Positions 8,715 to 17,051 of a stretch of 64,000 nt of DNA are shown here, piece after piece. Position 1 is the stretch's first letter. Each line of letters begins with the position of its first letter. Source of the DNA: Paenisporosarcina cavernae. GTDB lineage: Bacteria; Bacillota; Bacilli; Bacillales_A; Planococcaceae. Under the pieces are notes generated by a model, which had not been told where the DNA came from, made no database searches, and saw only the letters and a program-made list of their open reading frames with translations. Both the position numbers and the translations under genes were made by a program. The stretch is taken from the NCBI RefSeq assembly GCF_003595195.1, contig NZ_CP032418.1, positions 136,501 through 200,500 on the forward strand, read 5' to 3'.

Positions 8715-9674
8715 TTAGTTAACAGGTCGCCAATCCGTCGCGAACCCATTGCTTTCAGCAAAATGGTACAGTCGATGTAACTTTTCTTCTGAATAATTAG
8801 AGGTAACCATTAAATCTTGCCATTGGTTATTACGGTCAATTAAACGTGACAAGAAATTATTATCTGCTAACTTGTTACCTTTACTTGTGTTGCACCTTGG
8901 ACAGGCTAAAACGAAATTCCACAACACGTCATTTTGCATATAGGACCATGGGATAAAATGATCCACGTGAGATTTTACTAAACCTTGGTGGCAATAGAAG
9001 CACGTCTCCGTCCCTTGTTTTTGAAGTAAAAACTTAAATTCCTGCAAGGACTGGCGGGCTGAGAGGAATTCTAATTTTCTTAGTAAGTTTGTCATCACTG
9101 AGTGCGAATTATGCTTCTCAAGAAAAAGTGCAAGTTGATAGTTTGTAGCATTCATTAAAATACGTTTATACCTTTCAAAAAAGATTACATAAGGTGGATT
9201 TAATCGAACCCATTCTTCATTTTTATTAAAGGAAAAAATACTTCCATTAAATGATTTATAAAAAGATCCGAATACGTATTGTTTATACACTTTGTTGATG
9301 TGTTTGATTAATTCTTCTTGTTGTTTGTCAATCAGTTGATCAAAGTTCCATTCAGAGGGAATTGAATATTTCTCTTGGAAAGAATACAAGATTTTTTCCA
9401 CGGAACTAATGGTAGAATTAGAGTTCAATTGACGAATGTTATTGGTTACGACTAAGTTCCAATATATTTTGGTCACGTGACGAGAAATTTGAACAAAAGA
9501 TAATTCGCATGAGTTGGTTATTTCGGCGATTGACTCTAATAGAGCTTTCATCAACACATGTTTATAGGAAGTAGTATGTGATGCATCCATTAAAAAGTGT
9601 TGCGTATGTCTCCACAAATCATTTTCCGTCAAATAGTCATCTTTAGACTCGGCAGCTGTCAAATCCCATCCCAT
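8715..9674 (-). CDS. HNH endonuclease domain protein
   Basis: A 319-residue protein with a C-terminal HNH nuclease module: CFYC, then HVDHFIPWSY, NFVLACPRCNTSKGNKL (about residues 226-275). Two CxxC pairs form the structural zinc site; HVDH and the asparagines form the beta-beta-alpha metal site that cuts DNA or RNA. Residues 1-200 are helical and unfamiliar, perhaps a target-recognition part. AAAGGAGGG precedes ATG 9674. It lies 16 bases after the MazG-like gene on the same strand, so both form one operon. Such pairs occur in defence islands, but no methylase or other restriction gene is adjacent. Confidence 0.82.
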   Translation of the reverse strand: MGWDLTAAESKDDYLTENDLWRHTQHFLMDASHTTSYKHVLMKALLESIAEITNSCELSFVQISRHVTKIYWNLVVTNNIRQLNSNSTISSVEKILYSFQEKYSIPSEWNFDQLIDKQQEELIKHINKVYKQYVFGSFYKSFNGSIFSFNKNEEWVRLNPPYVIFFERYKRILMNATNYQLALFLEKHNSHSVMTNLLRKLEFLSARQSLQEFKFLLQKQGTETCFYCHQGLVKSHVDHFIPWSYMQNDVLWNFVLACPRCNTSKGNKLADNNFLSRLIDRNNQWQDLMVTSNYSEEKLHRLYHFAESNGFATDWRPVN

Positions 9675-9690
9675 TCAGAACCCTCCTTTA

Positions 9691-10014
9691 CTATTCGGAT
9701 ACTTCTATTAAAAAATGCCCTTTTTCAAATCCCCCTCGTTTTTCTTTTTTGGCAATTCGGACTTTCTCTAATGTTTCATAATCTGCTCCGTGTATGGGGA
9801 GGGCAGCGTAAATCAGTTCTAAAATGTCTGCTAATTCTTCGATAGCATCTTTACCCGCAACGGCTTCTTGGTATTCCGTTACTTCTTCTGTTAATTTCTT
9901 TTTAATTTCTTCTGCATGACGTTCAGGAGTTAGTTGCTCTATTGTAAAGGTAGCTCCATTCGCTTCTATAATTTCTAAAATGCGATCTCGAATGAGTTTG
10001 TTGTAGGTTGGCAT
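9691..10014 (-). CDS. MazG-like nucleotide pyrophosphohydrolase
   Basis: A 107-residue all-alpha NTP pyrophosphohydrolase resembling the phosphoribosyl-ATP pyrophosphohydrolase-like branch. It begins MPTYNKLIRDRILEII, has the metal-binding KLTEEVTEYQEA helix and then EELADILELIYA, matching the EExxE...ExxD arrangement. AGGAGG lies seven bases before ATG 10014. The enzyme would remove pyrophosphate from a nucleotide, often as a house-cleaning step. Being first in a two-gene unit with the HNH nuclease, it may act on nucleotides in the same response; that link is inference. Confidence 0.82.
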   Translation of the reverse strand: MPTYNKLIRDRILEIIEANGATFTIEQLTPERHAEEIKKKLTEEVTEYQEAVAGKDAIEELADILELIYAALPIHGADYETLEKVRIAKKEKRGGFEKGHFLIEVSE

Positions 10015-10101
10015 TATTGTTCCTCCTGAATGCTATGGATGGGAAATTTCTTCCTTTTATTATAGCGAAAAGAATAATCTTTTTCTTCACCCTCCTTTTT
10101 T

Positions 10102-10134
10102 GTTCATCTTCCGTTCATATTGCTTTTTTATGAT
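10102..10134 (+). promoter_or_regulatory. HssR-type direct repeat and promoter of hrtB-hrtA-hssR-hssS
   Basis: GTTCATCTT (10102-10110), a CC spacer, and GTTCATATT (10113-10121) match the direct repeat known for HssR at the Staphylococcus aureus hrtAB promoter (GTTCATATT-N2-GTTCATATT) with one mismatch. A TATGAT -10 element follows at 10129-10134, where an activator bound at the repeat would replace a -35 box. Confidence 0.82.
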
Positions 10135-10165
10135 AGGTAGGAAAGTACGAATGGAGGGTGTTTAT

Positions 10166-11200
10166 ATGAAGTTAGCGTGGAAGGAAATGAAAAAAGGAAA
10201 GTCCAAATTTATCATTTTAGGATCCATCATTTTTTTAGTGAGTTTTTTAACGTTGGTGATTTCTGGACTGGCGAATGGCTTGTCTTACGATAGTGCAGGT
10301 TTAATTAAAAACTTGCCTTCTGGACAGTATTATTTGTCTAAAGAAGCGGAAGGGAATTCGGCGATGTCCGCTATTCCTAGCGATATGGCGAATGAATTTA
10401 TGAAAGAGAATGAAGAGGCAATGGCACTGTCGATTCAAATGGGATATGTGACGACAACAGCGGATCAGCAAGAAAGTGTGGCATTTGTTACGTCGACCCC
10501 TTTTAAACACTTTCCAAGCGTTCGTGCCGGTGAAATAGTACTGGATGCTTCTTTAAAAGAACAAGGGGTTCATATTGGGGATACGGTTGTGAATGAATGG
10601 TCCAAGAAGGAATTTGTCGTGAAGGATTTTGTAGAAGGCCAAACGTATAGTCATACGGCGGTTGCGTTTGTTAACGAACGTGATTTTGCAGCACTTTTTG
10701 GGAAGAGCGAGCGACAAATGATGTTTCTTCCAGGAGATGAGGCTGTCGCTTTTTCGAAAGAACTAGACGTATATTCTACTTCTCAGTTTTTACAAACGAT
10801 TGCGAGTTATCAATCCGAACAATTATCTCTTAACATGATCATCGGTTTTTTAGTGGTAATTAGCGGCATGCTTTTTGGCATCTTTTTTTACATGATGAAT
10901 GTTCAAAAGTTGAGTTTATATGGAATTTTGAAAGCAATTGGTGTGAAAACGTCTACGTTATTTACATTAATCTGGACGCAAATGATTCTCACGACCACTG
11001 CTGCACTATTTCTCTCGATTTTACTAAGTCAACTTGTTTCGTTTATGAAACCTGAAAGTCTCCCGTACCAGTTATCGCTATCCACTACTCTTTTATTAGT
11101 GGGGTTGTTTTTTCTTGTCGGCTTTCTAGGGGCAACAATTTCTGGGTGGCAAGTGAAGAACGTGCAACCTTTACAAGCCATTCAACAAGGAGAGGTGTAA
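10166..11200 (+). CDS. hrtB: Heme efflux ABC transporter permease HrtB-like
   Basis: A 344-residue FtsX-type permease: one N-terminal membrane helix (about 17-38), a large extracellular domain, then three helices in the last 130 residues. It strongly resembles HrtB (start MKLAWKEM, ISGLANGLS, SYQSEQLSLNMII, LYGILKAIG). With HrtA it expels excess heme from the membrane. The start is ATG 10166 behind GGAGGG; the upstream in-frame extension runs through the promoter. It is the first gene of a four-gene operon, with hrtA only four bases downstream, and it lies behind an HssR repeat. Confidence 0.87.
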   Translation: MKLAWKEMKKGKSKFIILGSIIFLVSFLTLVISGLANGLSYDSAGLIKNLPSGQYYLSKEAEGNSAMSAIPSDMANEFMKENEEAMALSIQMGYVTTTADQQESVAFVTSTPFKHFPSVRAGEIVLDASLKEQGVHIGDTVVNEWSKKEFVVKDFVEGQTYSHTAVAFVNERDFAALFGKSERQMMFLPGDEAVAFSKELDVYSTSQFLQTIASYQSEQLSLNMIIGFLVVISGMLFGIFFYMMNVQKLSLYGILKAIGVKTSTLFTLIWTQMILTTTAALFLSILLSQLVSFMKPESLPYQLSLSTTLLLVGLFFLVGFLGATISGWQVKNVQPLQAIQQGEV

Positions 11201-11204
11201 GATT

Positions 11205-11882
11205 ATGCTAGAGCTACAATCCATTACGAAAACGTTCCAATCGGGTAATGACAAGGAAATGATTCTGAAAGGAATCGATGTCACGATTCCTTACGGGGAA
11301 GTGACGGCGCTTGTTGGCGCATCGGGATCGGGTAAGAGTACGTTATTAACGATCGCAAACGGTTTACAAGATGCATCAAGTGGAAAGGTCTTGTATGACG
11401 GCGAAAATCTATTGGACCTTTCTCAAGAAAAACTAAGGGCGATTCGGGCAACCGAATTTGGCTTTGTTTTTCAATTTTCCTACTTAGTCCCGTTCTTAAC
11501 GGTAGAGGAGCAACTTCACTTAATGTTAGATGTGGCAGAATCGACGTTATCGAAACGAGCACGACAAGCAGAAGTGGATAATCTGTTGGAGCGGGTAGAA
11601 ATGGACCATCGAAAAAACGCCTATCCTGCCTCGTTATCTGGTGGGGAAAAACAGCGAGTGGCGATTGCACGAGCGTTGATCCACCGTCCTAGCATTCTCT
11701 TTGCTGATGAACCTACTGCAAGTTTAGACTCGAAGAAATCGGCTCATGTCATGGGTCTCATTCAAAAGTTAACGAAAGCGATGAATATTGCTACACTAGT
11801 GGTAACACACGATGAAGACATGTTGGCGTTTGCGGATCGCATTGTAACGATGAAAGACGGCGAAATTATGGCGGAAGAATAG
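11205..11882 (+). CDS. hrtA: Heme efflux ABC transporter ATPase HrtA-like
   Basis: A 225-residue ABC ATPase of the MacB/LolD type. Walker A GASGSGKS is at residues 38-45, then a Q-loop in FQFSYLVPFL, the LSGGEKQR signature, Walker B ILFADEP, and a switch histidine in VVTHDED. It powers the adjacent HrtB-like permease. Gene order and close sequence agreement with HrtA (NGASGSGKTTLLTI and HLVPYL-like blocks) support the heme export assignment, although related MacB-type systems handle antibiotics. Confidence 0.87.
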   Translation: MLELQSITKTFQSGNDKEMILKGIDVTIPYGEVTALVGASGSGKSTLLTIANGLQDASSGKVLYDGENLLDLSQEKLRAIRATEFGFVFQFSYLVPFLTVEEQLHLMLDVAESTLSKRARQAEVDNLLERVEMDHRKNAYPASLSGGEKQRVAIARALIHRPSILFADEPTASLDSKKSAHVMGLIQKLTKAMNIATLVVTHDEDMLAFADRIVTMKDGEIMAEE

Positions 11883-11898
11883 AAATGAGGGAGTTCAT

Positions 11899-12582
11899 GT
11901 GGGGCACATTTTACTAGTAGATGATGATCAAGCGTTACTTGTATTTGTCCAAAAACAACTAGAATCGGCAGGGTACATTGTCCGTGTAGCATCGAACGGT
12001 GCTGCTGCTCTTTCTGTTCTTGGCAAAGAGTCGTTTGACCTTGCGATTGTCGATGTGATGATGCCTTACGTGGACGGCTTTGAATTGGTACGAAAAATAC
12101 GAGAAACGACGTCGATGCCAATCATTTTATTAACCGCAAAAGCAGCACTTGAAGACAAGGAGAAAGGCTTTCGATTGGGGACAGACGATTATGTGGTAAA
12201 ACCGTTTGAAATAAAGGAATTACTCTTTCGCATTCAAGCGTTACTGCGACGCGCGGGGTTGGAACATGCAGAAGCGAGCCTTGTTCCTATTGGAAAAGCG
12301 ATCATTGACCAACAAACGTTTGAAGTGCGTATAGATTCCAAGACACTGTTGCTTCCCTTAAAAGAGTTCGAACTTCTTTTGTACCTTGCTTCTCATGTGA
12401 GACGCGTCTGTACGAGAGACGAGCTTATCGATCAAGTTTGGGGATTGGATTTCTCCGGAGACGAGCGAACAGTAGATGTACATATTAAACGATTGCGTCA
12501 ACGATTCCCTGAAGAAGAGAGTGGCTTTCGAATCAAAACTCTGCGCGGAGTGGGTTACTCATTGGAGGTAACAGAAAGATGA
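11899..12582 (+). CDS. hssR: Heme response regulator HssR-like
   Basis: A 227-residue OmpR/PhoB-type regulator. The receiver domain has the acidic DDD at 8-10, phospho-acceptor D52 (VDVMMP), T79 and K101. The C-terminal winged helix has GDERTVDVHIKRLRQRF, nearly identical to HssR. GTG 11899 with GAGGGAG upstream is the only start that fits; the overlapping ATG at 11897 is out of frame and soon stops. It is predicted to bind the GTTCAT direct repeat at 10102-10121 and activate this same operon under heme stress, giving positive feedback. Confidence 0.87.
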   Translation: MGHILLVDDDQALLVFVQKQLESAGYIVRVASNGAAALSVLGKESFDLAIVDVMMPYVDGFELVRKIRETTSMPIILLTAKAALEDKEKGFRLGTDDYVVKPFEIKELLFRIQALLRRAGLEHAEASLVPIGKAIIDQQTFEVRIDSKTLLLPLKEFELLLYLASHVRRVCTRDELIDQVWGLDFSGDERTVDVHIKRLRQRFPEEESGFRIKTLRGVGYSLEVTER

Positions 12583-13970
12583 AGACACTTTACACAAAGT
12601 TTGTTGTCCTAACGATTGGAGTTATAATCGGGAGTTTCCTTTTCGCGTTTATACTTTCGAATATGTATTATCAACTGCATTTAAAAGAACAAAACGATGC
12701 GAAAAATACGGAAATTGCGCACGAGGTTAAAACCTTCATCGAAAAACATCCAGATGTCTCAATGGAGGAATACCTTACGAGTATTAGCGAAGTGGGGTAT
12801 CAGCTGTGTGTGGTTGATCAAGCGGGAACTAAAACGTTTTATGGTGCCGCCTTTCGAGAAACGTCACTGTCTCCTCAAGTGCTCGAACGTGTTTGGTCTG
12901 GTGAGACATATCACGGGATGAACGAATTTCCAACGAAAACATTTGTGACGGGCTATTTTGCGAATGAATTGCGGAATTCGATTGGCGTTCCTGTGAAGCG
13001 AGAGAACAATAATATCGCGCTCTTCATTCGTCCAAATATTGAACAGCTGTTTAATGAAATGCATATTCTTTTTGGCTGGATTGTCGGTATTGCCTTTTTT
13101 GCGGCGATTATTTTTGTACTGATCAGTACGAAATTCCTCGTACAACCAATCAGTGAAATGACGAACGCAACTAAGTCACTGGCAGAAGGAAATTTCAATG
13201 TTCAATTGAACACAAAAAGACAGGACGAGCTTGGGAAGCTTGCAACAAGTTTTCAACATATGGCTCGGCAACTTGAACAATCAGACGACATGAAAAAAGC
13301 GTTTATTTCCAATGTTTCGCACGATATCCAGTCTCCGCTATCAACGATTAAAAACTATTTGGAATTGACTGCACAAACTGAAATCAAAGAAGAACAATCG
13401 GAATATAGCGCGATCATTCATTCAGAAGTTAGTCGATTATCCACGTTAACGAGACAATTGTTACTACTAGCTTCACTTGACCAGCACGATTTTCCTGCGA
13501 TGACTGCGCAAGTCGATATTGCGGCACAGTGGAAAGAAGTGATTCGAAATTATCAATGGATCCTACAAGAAAAAGAACTAAGCCTTGACTACTCTATTCC
13601 CAACGCCATATTGCAGGGAGACGCGTCGATGTTATATGCTGTGTGGGATAATGTCTTAACGAACGCGATCAAATATACACCGCCACACGGACGGATTGAC
13701 ATTACAGTCGAAAAAACAGAGGACTCAGTCGGCGTAACGGTGAAGGACGACGGAATTGGAATGACACCAGCAGAACTTGAACGAATCTTTGAACGTTTTT
13801 ATCGAGCCGATTCAGCTAGAGGTCGCAATGTGGAAGGAACAGGCTTAGGGCTTTCCATCGTGCAACAAATTATCGAGCTCCACAAAGGGACAATTGACGT
13901 AACGAGTATCCAAAAAGAAGGGACAACTGTGAAAATGACATTTCCAACTGTTCTTCCGACATCGACTTAA
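12579..13970 (+). CDS. hssS: Heme sensor histidine kinase HssS-like
   Basis: A 463-residue membrane kinase: helix 1 at about 8-30, an extracellular sensor of some 130 residues (with KTFYGAAFRE and ALFIRPN, as in HssS), helix 2 at about 165-187, HAMP, the H-box SNVSHDIQSPLS with phospho-acceptor H248, and an ATPase domain with N, G1 and G2 boxes (NVLTNAIKY, DDGIGM, GTGLGLS). It overlaps hssR by four bases (ATGA), so translation is coupled. It senses heme accumulation and phosphorylates HssR. In S. aureus hssRS and hrtAB are divergent; here all four genes are in one operon. Confidence 0.87.
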   Translation: MKTLYTKFVVLTIGVIIGSFLFAFILSNMYYQLHLKEQNDAKNTEIAHEVKTFIEKHPDVSMEEYLTSISEVGYQLCVVDQAGTKTFYGAAFRETSLSPQVLERVWSGETYHGMNEFPTKTFVTGYFANELRNSIGVPVKRENNNIALFIRPNIEQLFNEMHILFGWIVGIAFFAAIIFVLISTKFLVQPISEMTNATKSLAEGNFNVQLNTKRQDELGKLATSFQHMARQLEQSDDMKKAFISNVSHDIQSPLSTIKNYLELTAQTEIKEEQSEYSAIIHSEVSRLSTLTRQLLLLASLDQHDFPAMTAQVDIAAQWKEVIRNYQWILQEKELSLDYSIPNAILQGDASMLYAVWDNVLTNAIKYTPPHGRIDITVEKTEDSVGVTVKDDGIGMTPAELERIFERFYRADSARGRNVEGTGLGLSIVQQIIELHKGTIDVTSIQKEGTTVKMTFPTVLPTST

Positions 13971-14020
13971 GGAACCTTTCTTTTCAGAGTTTGTTGTTTT
14001 ATACTAAAGAAAATGTTCGT

Positions 14021-14103
14021 TCAGGTGATGGAGTTCACCTTTAACCGCCGATGGCTAATGACTCCTGCTGGTATTTTTGTGATGCCTAGCAGGAGTCTTT
14101 TTA
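14021..14103 (+). promoter_or_regulatory. Fluoride riboswitch (crcB motif) with intrinsic terminator
   Basis: The aptamer shows the conserved blocks: GGTGATGGAGTTCACC (14024-14039), AACCGCC, GATGGCTAATGA and CTCCTGC. Its 3' end overlaps a terminator stem, GACTCCTGCT (14060-14069) with AGCAGGAGTC (14088-14097) followed by T residues. Fluoride binding should keep the aptamer folded, block the terminator and allow transcription of the two downstream fluoride channel genes. Confidence 0.93.
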
Positions 14104-14125
14104 TGTGTAAGGGAGTGTGTGACGC

Positions 14126-14503
14126 ATGTTATATCTACTGATCGGATTAGCGGGTTCGTTTGGCGCGATTTTACGGTACGCGCTAGGTGAACTATTTTAT
14201 AACCCGGATATTATTTTTCCGTTTCCGACGTTGATCGCGAATTTACTTGGAAGTTTTGTGTTGGCCTGGTTCACGACACATATCGTGTGGAAATTCAGGC
14301 TTTCCGATGAAGTAAAGGCTATTATTGGAACAGGATTTGTCGGATCGTTTACCACGTTCTCTACGCTTAGTGTGGAGACGGTGACTCTTTTCCAAGAGAG
14401 CCATGTGTTTCTCGCTTTTCTTTACATTTTCAGTAGTATTGGTGGAGGACTTGTCATGAGTCGCATCGGTTTTCGACACCGGAAACTGGAGCCGAAACGA
14501 TGA
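14126..14503 (+). CDS. crcB: Fluoride channel subunit CrcB/Fluc
   Basis: A 125-residue, four-helix membrane protein of the Fluc family, which lets fluoride leave the cytoplasm by passive conduction. The family block GTGFVGSFTTFSTLSVE (about residues 69-85) contains the phenylalanines and threonines of the pore, and the N-terminus has GSFGAILRYALGE with the expected arginine. ATG 14126 follows AAGGGAG. It is directly controlled by the fluoride riboswitch and overlaps the second subunit gene by four bases, consistent with a heterodimeric, dual-topology channel. Confidence 0.92.
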   Translation: MLYLLIGLAGSFGAILRYALGELFYNPDIIFPFPTLIANLLGSFVLAWFTTHIVWKFRLSDEVKAIIGTGFVGSFTTFSTLSVETVTLFQESHVFLAFLYIFSSIGGGLVMSRIGFRHRKLEPKR

Positions 14504-14862
14504 GTATTTCGAGTATTCTACTAGTCGGTCTTGGGGCATTCTTCGGGGCAAATAGTCGGTATATTGTAAGTCGGTGGATTAGTGTGAGATGGAAGAGGTC
14601 ATTTCCATTGGCGACCTTTCTCGTAAACGTTGTTGGTTCATTTTGGTTAGGATTTTTAATAGGAAATGATGTGCGGACTTCTGTTATGTTACTAATCGGT
14701 ACAGGATTTCTTGGTTCTTTCACTACGTTCTCGACATTCAAATTAGAAAGTATTCAACTACATTTAAAGGAAGAGCGAAAGGTCGTTCTTCTGTATACGG
14801 TGCTTAGCTACGGAGTAGGAATCCCCCTTGCGTATATCGGCTATTTGATTGCCCATCATTAA
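14500..14862 (+). CDS. crcB: Fluoride channel subunit CrcB/Fluc (second copy)
   Basis: A 120-residue Fluc subunit with four membrane helices and the block GTGFLGSFTTFSTFKLE. Its start overlaps the preceding stop (ATGA), so the two subunits are made in similar amounts. In Gram-positive bacteria with paired crcB genes the two proteins insert in opposite orientations and form one channel. The N-terminal GANSRYIVSRWI replaces the GAILRYALG of its partner, a normal difference between the two types. Confidence 0.92.
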   Translation: MSISSILLVGLGAFFGANSRYIVSRWISVRWKRSFPLATFLVNVVGSFWLGFLIGNDVRTSVMLLIGTGFLGSFTTFSTFKLESIQLHLKEERKVVLLYTVLSYGVGIPLAYIGYLIAHH

Positions 14863-14863
14863 A

Positions 14864-14901
14864 AACGTCTGAGAATGGGAGAGCCTCTCAGACGTTCTTT
14901 T
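14864..14901. terminator. Bidirectional terminator after the crcB pair
   Basis: AACGTCTGAGA (14864-14874) pairs with TCTCAGACGTT (14886-14896), followed by TCTTTTCT on the plus strand. It separates the crcB genes from the converging threonine aldolase gene. Confidence 0.88.
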
Positions 14902-15993
14902 CTATAGATTGTTCATCGCATTTCGGAGTAAAGAAAACACGTTTTCTAATTCTGTTTCTGGAATTTGTCCGAGCTGATCGCCTAGGCTTAGTTCAAATCC
15001 TAGCGTCTCGTCAGACATTTCTTTCACGTAACTAGTAATGCCAATATCCGTCGTTTTCATGACCGTTGTGAAAATTCGCTCTAGCTCCTCTTTGGAGGCA
15101 TCGATATGCACATGAAACATATTGGAAACTGGCGTTTCTGGGACTGTCTGAATGTGTGCACACGTATTAAATAATTGAGCGAGTTTCTTCGCATTCTCAT
15201 AATACTCCGGCATTTTATCGTGACGTTCATCAAAGTAAGCATTTGCTGTCACGATATACGGATACAAACTGATTAAGTTACCACCATACCGCTGTTTCCA
15301 TACTTTCGCTTCTTGAATAAAGTTGTCACTTCCTGCTAATATAGCGCCAGCGATTCCACCTATTCCTTTATACATGGAGATATATGCACTATCAAATAGT
15401 TCGCAAACTTCTGCCGCTGTTTTTCCGTAGTAGGGTAAGATTTCGTATAATCGTGCTCCATCTAAATGCAGGTATATCCCATTCGTTCGACAGTAGGAGG
15501 ACATGCGTACGAGTTCTTCCCACTCGGGAAGTTGACCGCCGATTTCTCGCTGTGGTAATTCAAGTAAAACGACCGCTACATCAGTTGGCATCGATTCAAG
15601 ATCATGTATCGTCACCACGCGATTTTCCTCTCCAAGAAGATGGACGTCGAGGTGGTGAAGTTCTTTTAGCCCGTCTGCTTCGTGGATTTCCAAATGACAT
15701 AGTGGATGATAGGCGACTTTCTTTTGCTTCTTTTTATCTGCCCAAAGTCGAAGTGCAATTTGTTGCGCCATCGTTCCGCTAGGAAAAAACACAGCGGATT
15801 CTTTCCCTAAATATGCCGCCATTTTTACTTGGAACTGCTCAATAATTTCTCCATTGCCATATATATCGCTTAACGTTTCGCTGTCCAAAGATTCGACGAC
15901 ATCTTTTAAAACTCCTATGTTTCGTTTTCCGTGACCAGCTAATTGGATAGATGTCGCTTGGAAAGCTTCGGATAATGCGTTGGTTGTTACCAT
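14902..15993 (-). CDS. Threonine aldolase family (beta-eliminating lyase) PLP enzyme
   Basis: A 363-residue fold-type I PLP enzyme related to low-specificity L-threonine aldolase, which splits threonine or allo-threonine to glycine and acetaldehyde. Visible features are DIYGNGEIIEQF and FFPSGTMAQQ near the N-terminus (substrate and cofactor phosphate binding), HLDGARLYE with the cofactor-contacting aspartate, and SMYKGIGGIAGA, whose lysine is the probable Schiff-base residue. GGAGGA precedes ATG 15993. The MazG-like gene ends 26 bases upstream on the same strand, so the three minus-strand genes here may be one transcript. Confidence 0.83.
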   Translation of the reverse strand: MVTTNALSEAFQATSIQLAGHGKRNIGVLKDVVESLDSETLSDIYGNGEIIEQFQVKMAAYLGKESAVFFPSGTMAQQIALRLWADKKKQKKVAYHPLCHLEIHEADGLKELHHLDVHLLGEENRVVTIHDLESMPTDVAVVLLELPQREIGGQLPEWEELVRMSSYCRTNGIYLHLDGARLYEILPYYGKTAAEVCELFDSAYISMYKGIGGIAGAILAGSDNFIQEAKVWKQRYGGNLISLYPYIVTANAYFDERHDKMPEYYENAKKLAQLFNTCAHIQTVPETPVSNMFHVHIDASKEELERIFTTVMKTTDIGITSYVKEMSDETLGFELSLGDQLGQIPETELENVFSLLRNAMNNL

Positions 15994-16018
15994 TTCATCA
16001 TTCCTCCGTGTAGAAGTA

Positions 16019-16345
16019 TTAGGTAGAACTAGACGTAGTAGAGACAGGGGCAGGATATTTCACTCCGTTTTTCACGATTTTCTTTTCGATCAGTTCCTTC
16101 GGGTCTAACCCCAAACCGTCACATAGCATTAATGTGTAGATCATGACATCCGCAATTTCATCTTTAATATTGTCGATGTTTTCTTCAATCGCTTCCTCAC
16201 TGGAACGCCACTGGAAATCTTCGAGTAACTCTGCTGCTTCAATGGAGATTGAAATAGCCAAGTCTTTTGGGTTATGATGGGCTCTCCAGTTTCGTTCGTC
16301 TAGGAATTCATTAATCGCGGTAATTAGTTGTTGTATATCACTCAT
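16019..16345 (-). CDS. MazG-like nucleotide pyrophosphohydrolase
   Basis: A 108-residue MazG-superfamily enzyme of the dCTPase-like small type. The paired metal-binding helices are EAAELLEDFQW and KDEIADVMIYTLML, matching EExxE...ExxD, and the N-terminus has ERNWRAHHNPKDLA, characteristic of this subgroup. It would hydrolyse (d)NTPs, often non-canonical ones, to monophosphates. AAGGAAG lies eight bases before ATG 16345. It is unlike the other MazG-type protein at 9691-10014, so the two probably have different substrates. Confidence 0.85.
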   Translation of the reverse strand: MSDIQQLITAINEFLDERNWRAHHNPKDLAISISIEAAELLEDFQWRSSEEAIEENIDNIKDEIADVMIYTLMLCDGLGLDPKELIEKKIVKNGVKYPAPVSTTSSST

Positions 16346-16377
16346 GTTGGCACTTCCTTTTTTGTCGTGGTGAACGA

Positions 16378-16968
16378 TTAGTCGTTTAACCCTTTTCCGT
16401 TTAAGATGTGTGGGATGTACTTTTCCACTCGAGCAAGCCGTGTTTTCGATTGTTTGGCTCCAGCAAAATGCAGCAAATATGCACGTTGTCTTCCTGGCGT
16501 CAACGATTCAAATGCTTCTTTTAATGCTTCTGATTCTTCCAGTTTTTGCTGGAATTCTTCTGGCATTTCAAATTCTTTCGTTGTTTTCATTGGAACTTGC
16601 TTACCAGATTTCTCGACGTCAATCGCTTGTTGAACAAAGTCGAGTATTTCCGACTTCATCGAGACAATTTCGGATGCCTTCGTAAACCGAAGCTGTCGTC
16701 TTGCTTGGACGTTTTCGGTTTGAATCACTAAATAGTGATGCGGATCGGTCAATAAAGATCCTTTGAAAAACAGAAGAGCACAGTATTCTTTGAAACAATG
16801 AATCAGGACGATGTTTTTCCCCTCTAAGGTGTAACAAGGATTCATCCATTTATAGTCTTCTGTTAATCCTGTTTCTAGCATCAACTCTCGCAAAATCGTG
16901 ACTTCTTCTTTCCATTTTGTCGCTTTCTCAAGGTAAAGCTCCACGTTTGGATGTTTTTCAGCTGTCAT
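16378..16968 (-). CDS. YdeI/OmdA-like family protein
   Basis: A 196-residue protein of the YdeI family. The N-terminal DUF1801-like part (TEDYKWMNPCYTLEGKNIVLIHCFKEYCALLFFKG) is followed by the YdeI/OmpD-associated C-terminal helix-turn region (LTPGRQRAYLLHFAGAKQSKTRLARVEKYIPHI). Members have been linked loosely with bacteriocin or peptide tolerance in some bacteria, but no activity is established. AGGAGG precedes ATG 16968. It heads a possible three-gene minus-strand unit with the MazG-like and threonine aldolase genes; no shared pathway is evident. Confidence 0.8.
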   Translation of the reverse strand: MTAEKHPNVELYLEKATKWKEEVTILRELMLETGLTEDYKWMNPCYTLEGKNIVLIHCFKEYCALLFFKGSLLTDPHHYLVIQTENVQARRQLRFTKASEIVSMKSEILDFVQQAIDVEKSGKQVPMKTTKEFEMPEEFQQKLEESEALKEAFESLTPGRQRAYLLHFAGAKQSKTRLARVEKYIPHILNGKGLND

Positions 16969-17051
16969 GTTGAAATCCCTCCTAGCTTCGATAGAATTGT
17001 AGTACTATCATATCGCAGTAAATAATGAACAACAAATAGCAGGAGGAACGT

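Noticed and set aside
15384-15782. 132-codon plus-strand open frame
   Set aside because: Antisense to the threonine aldolase gene; Arg-rich shadow sequence without a ribosome site.
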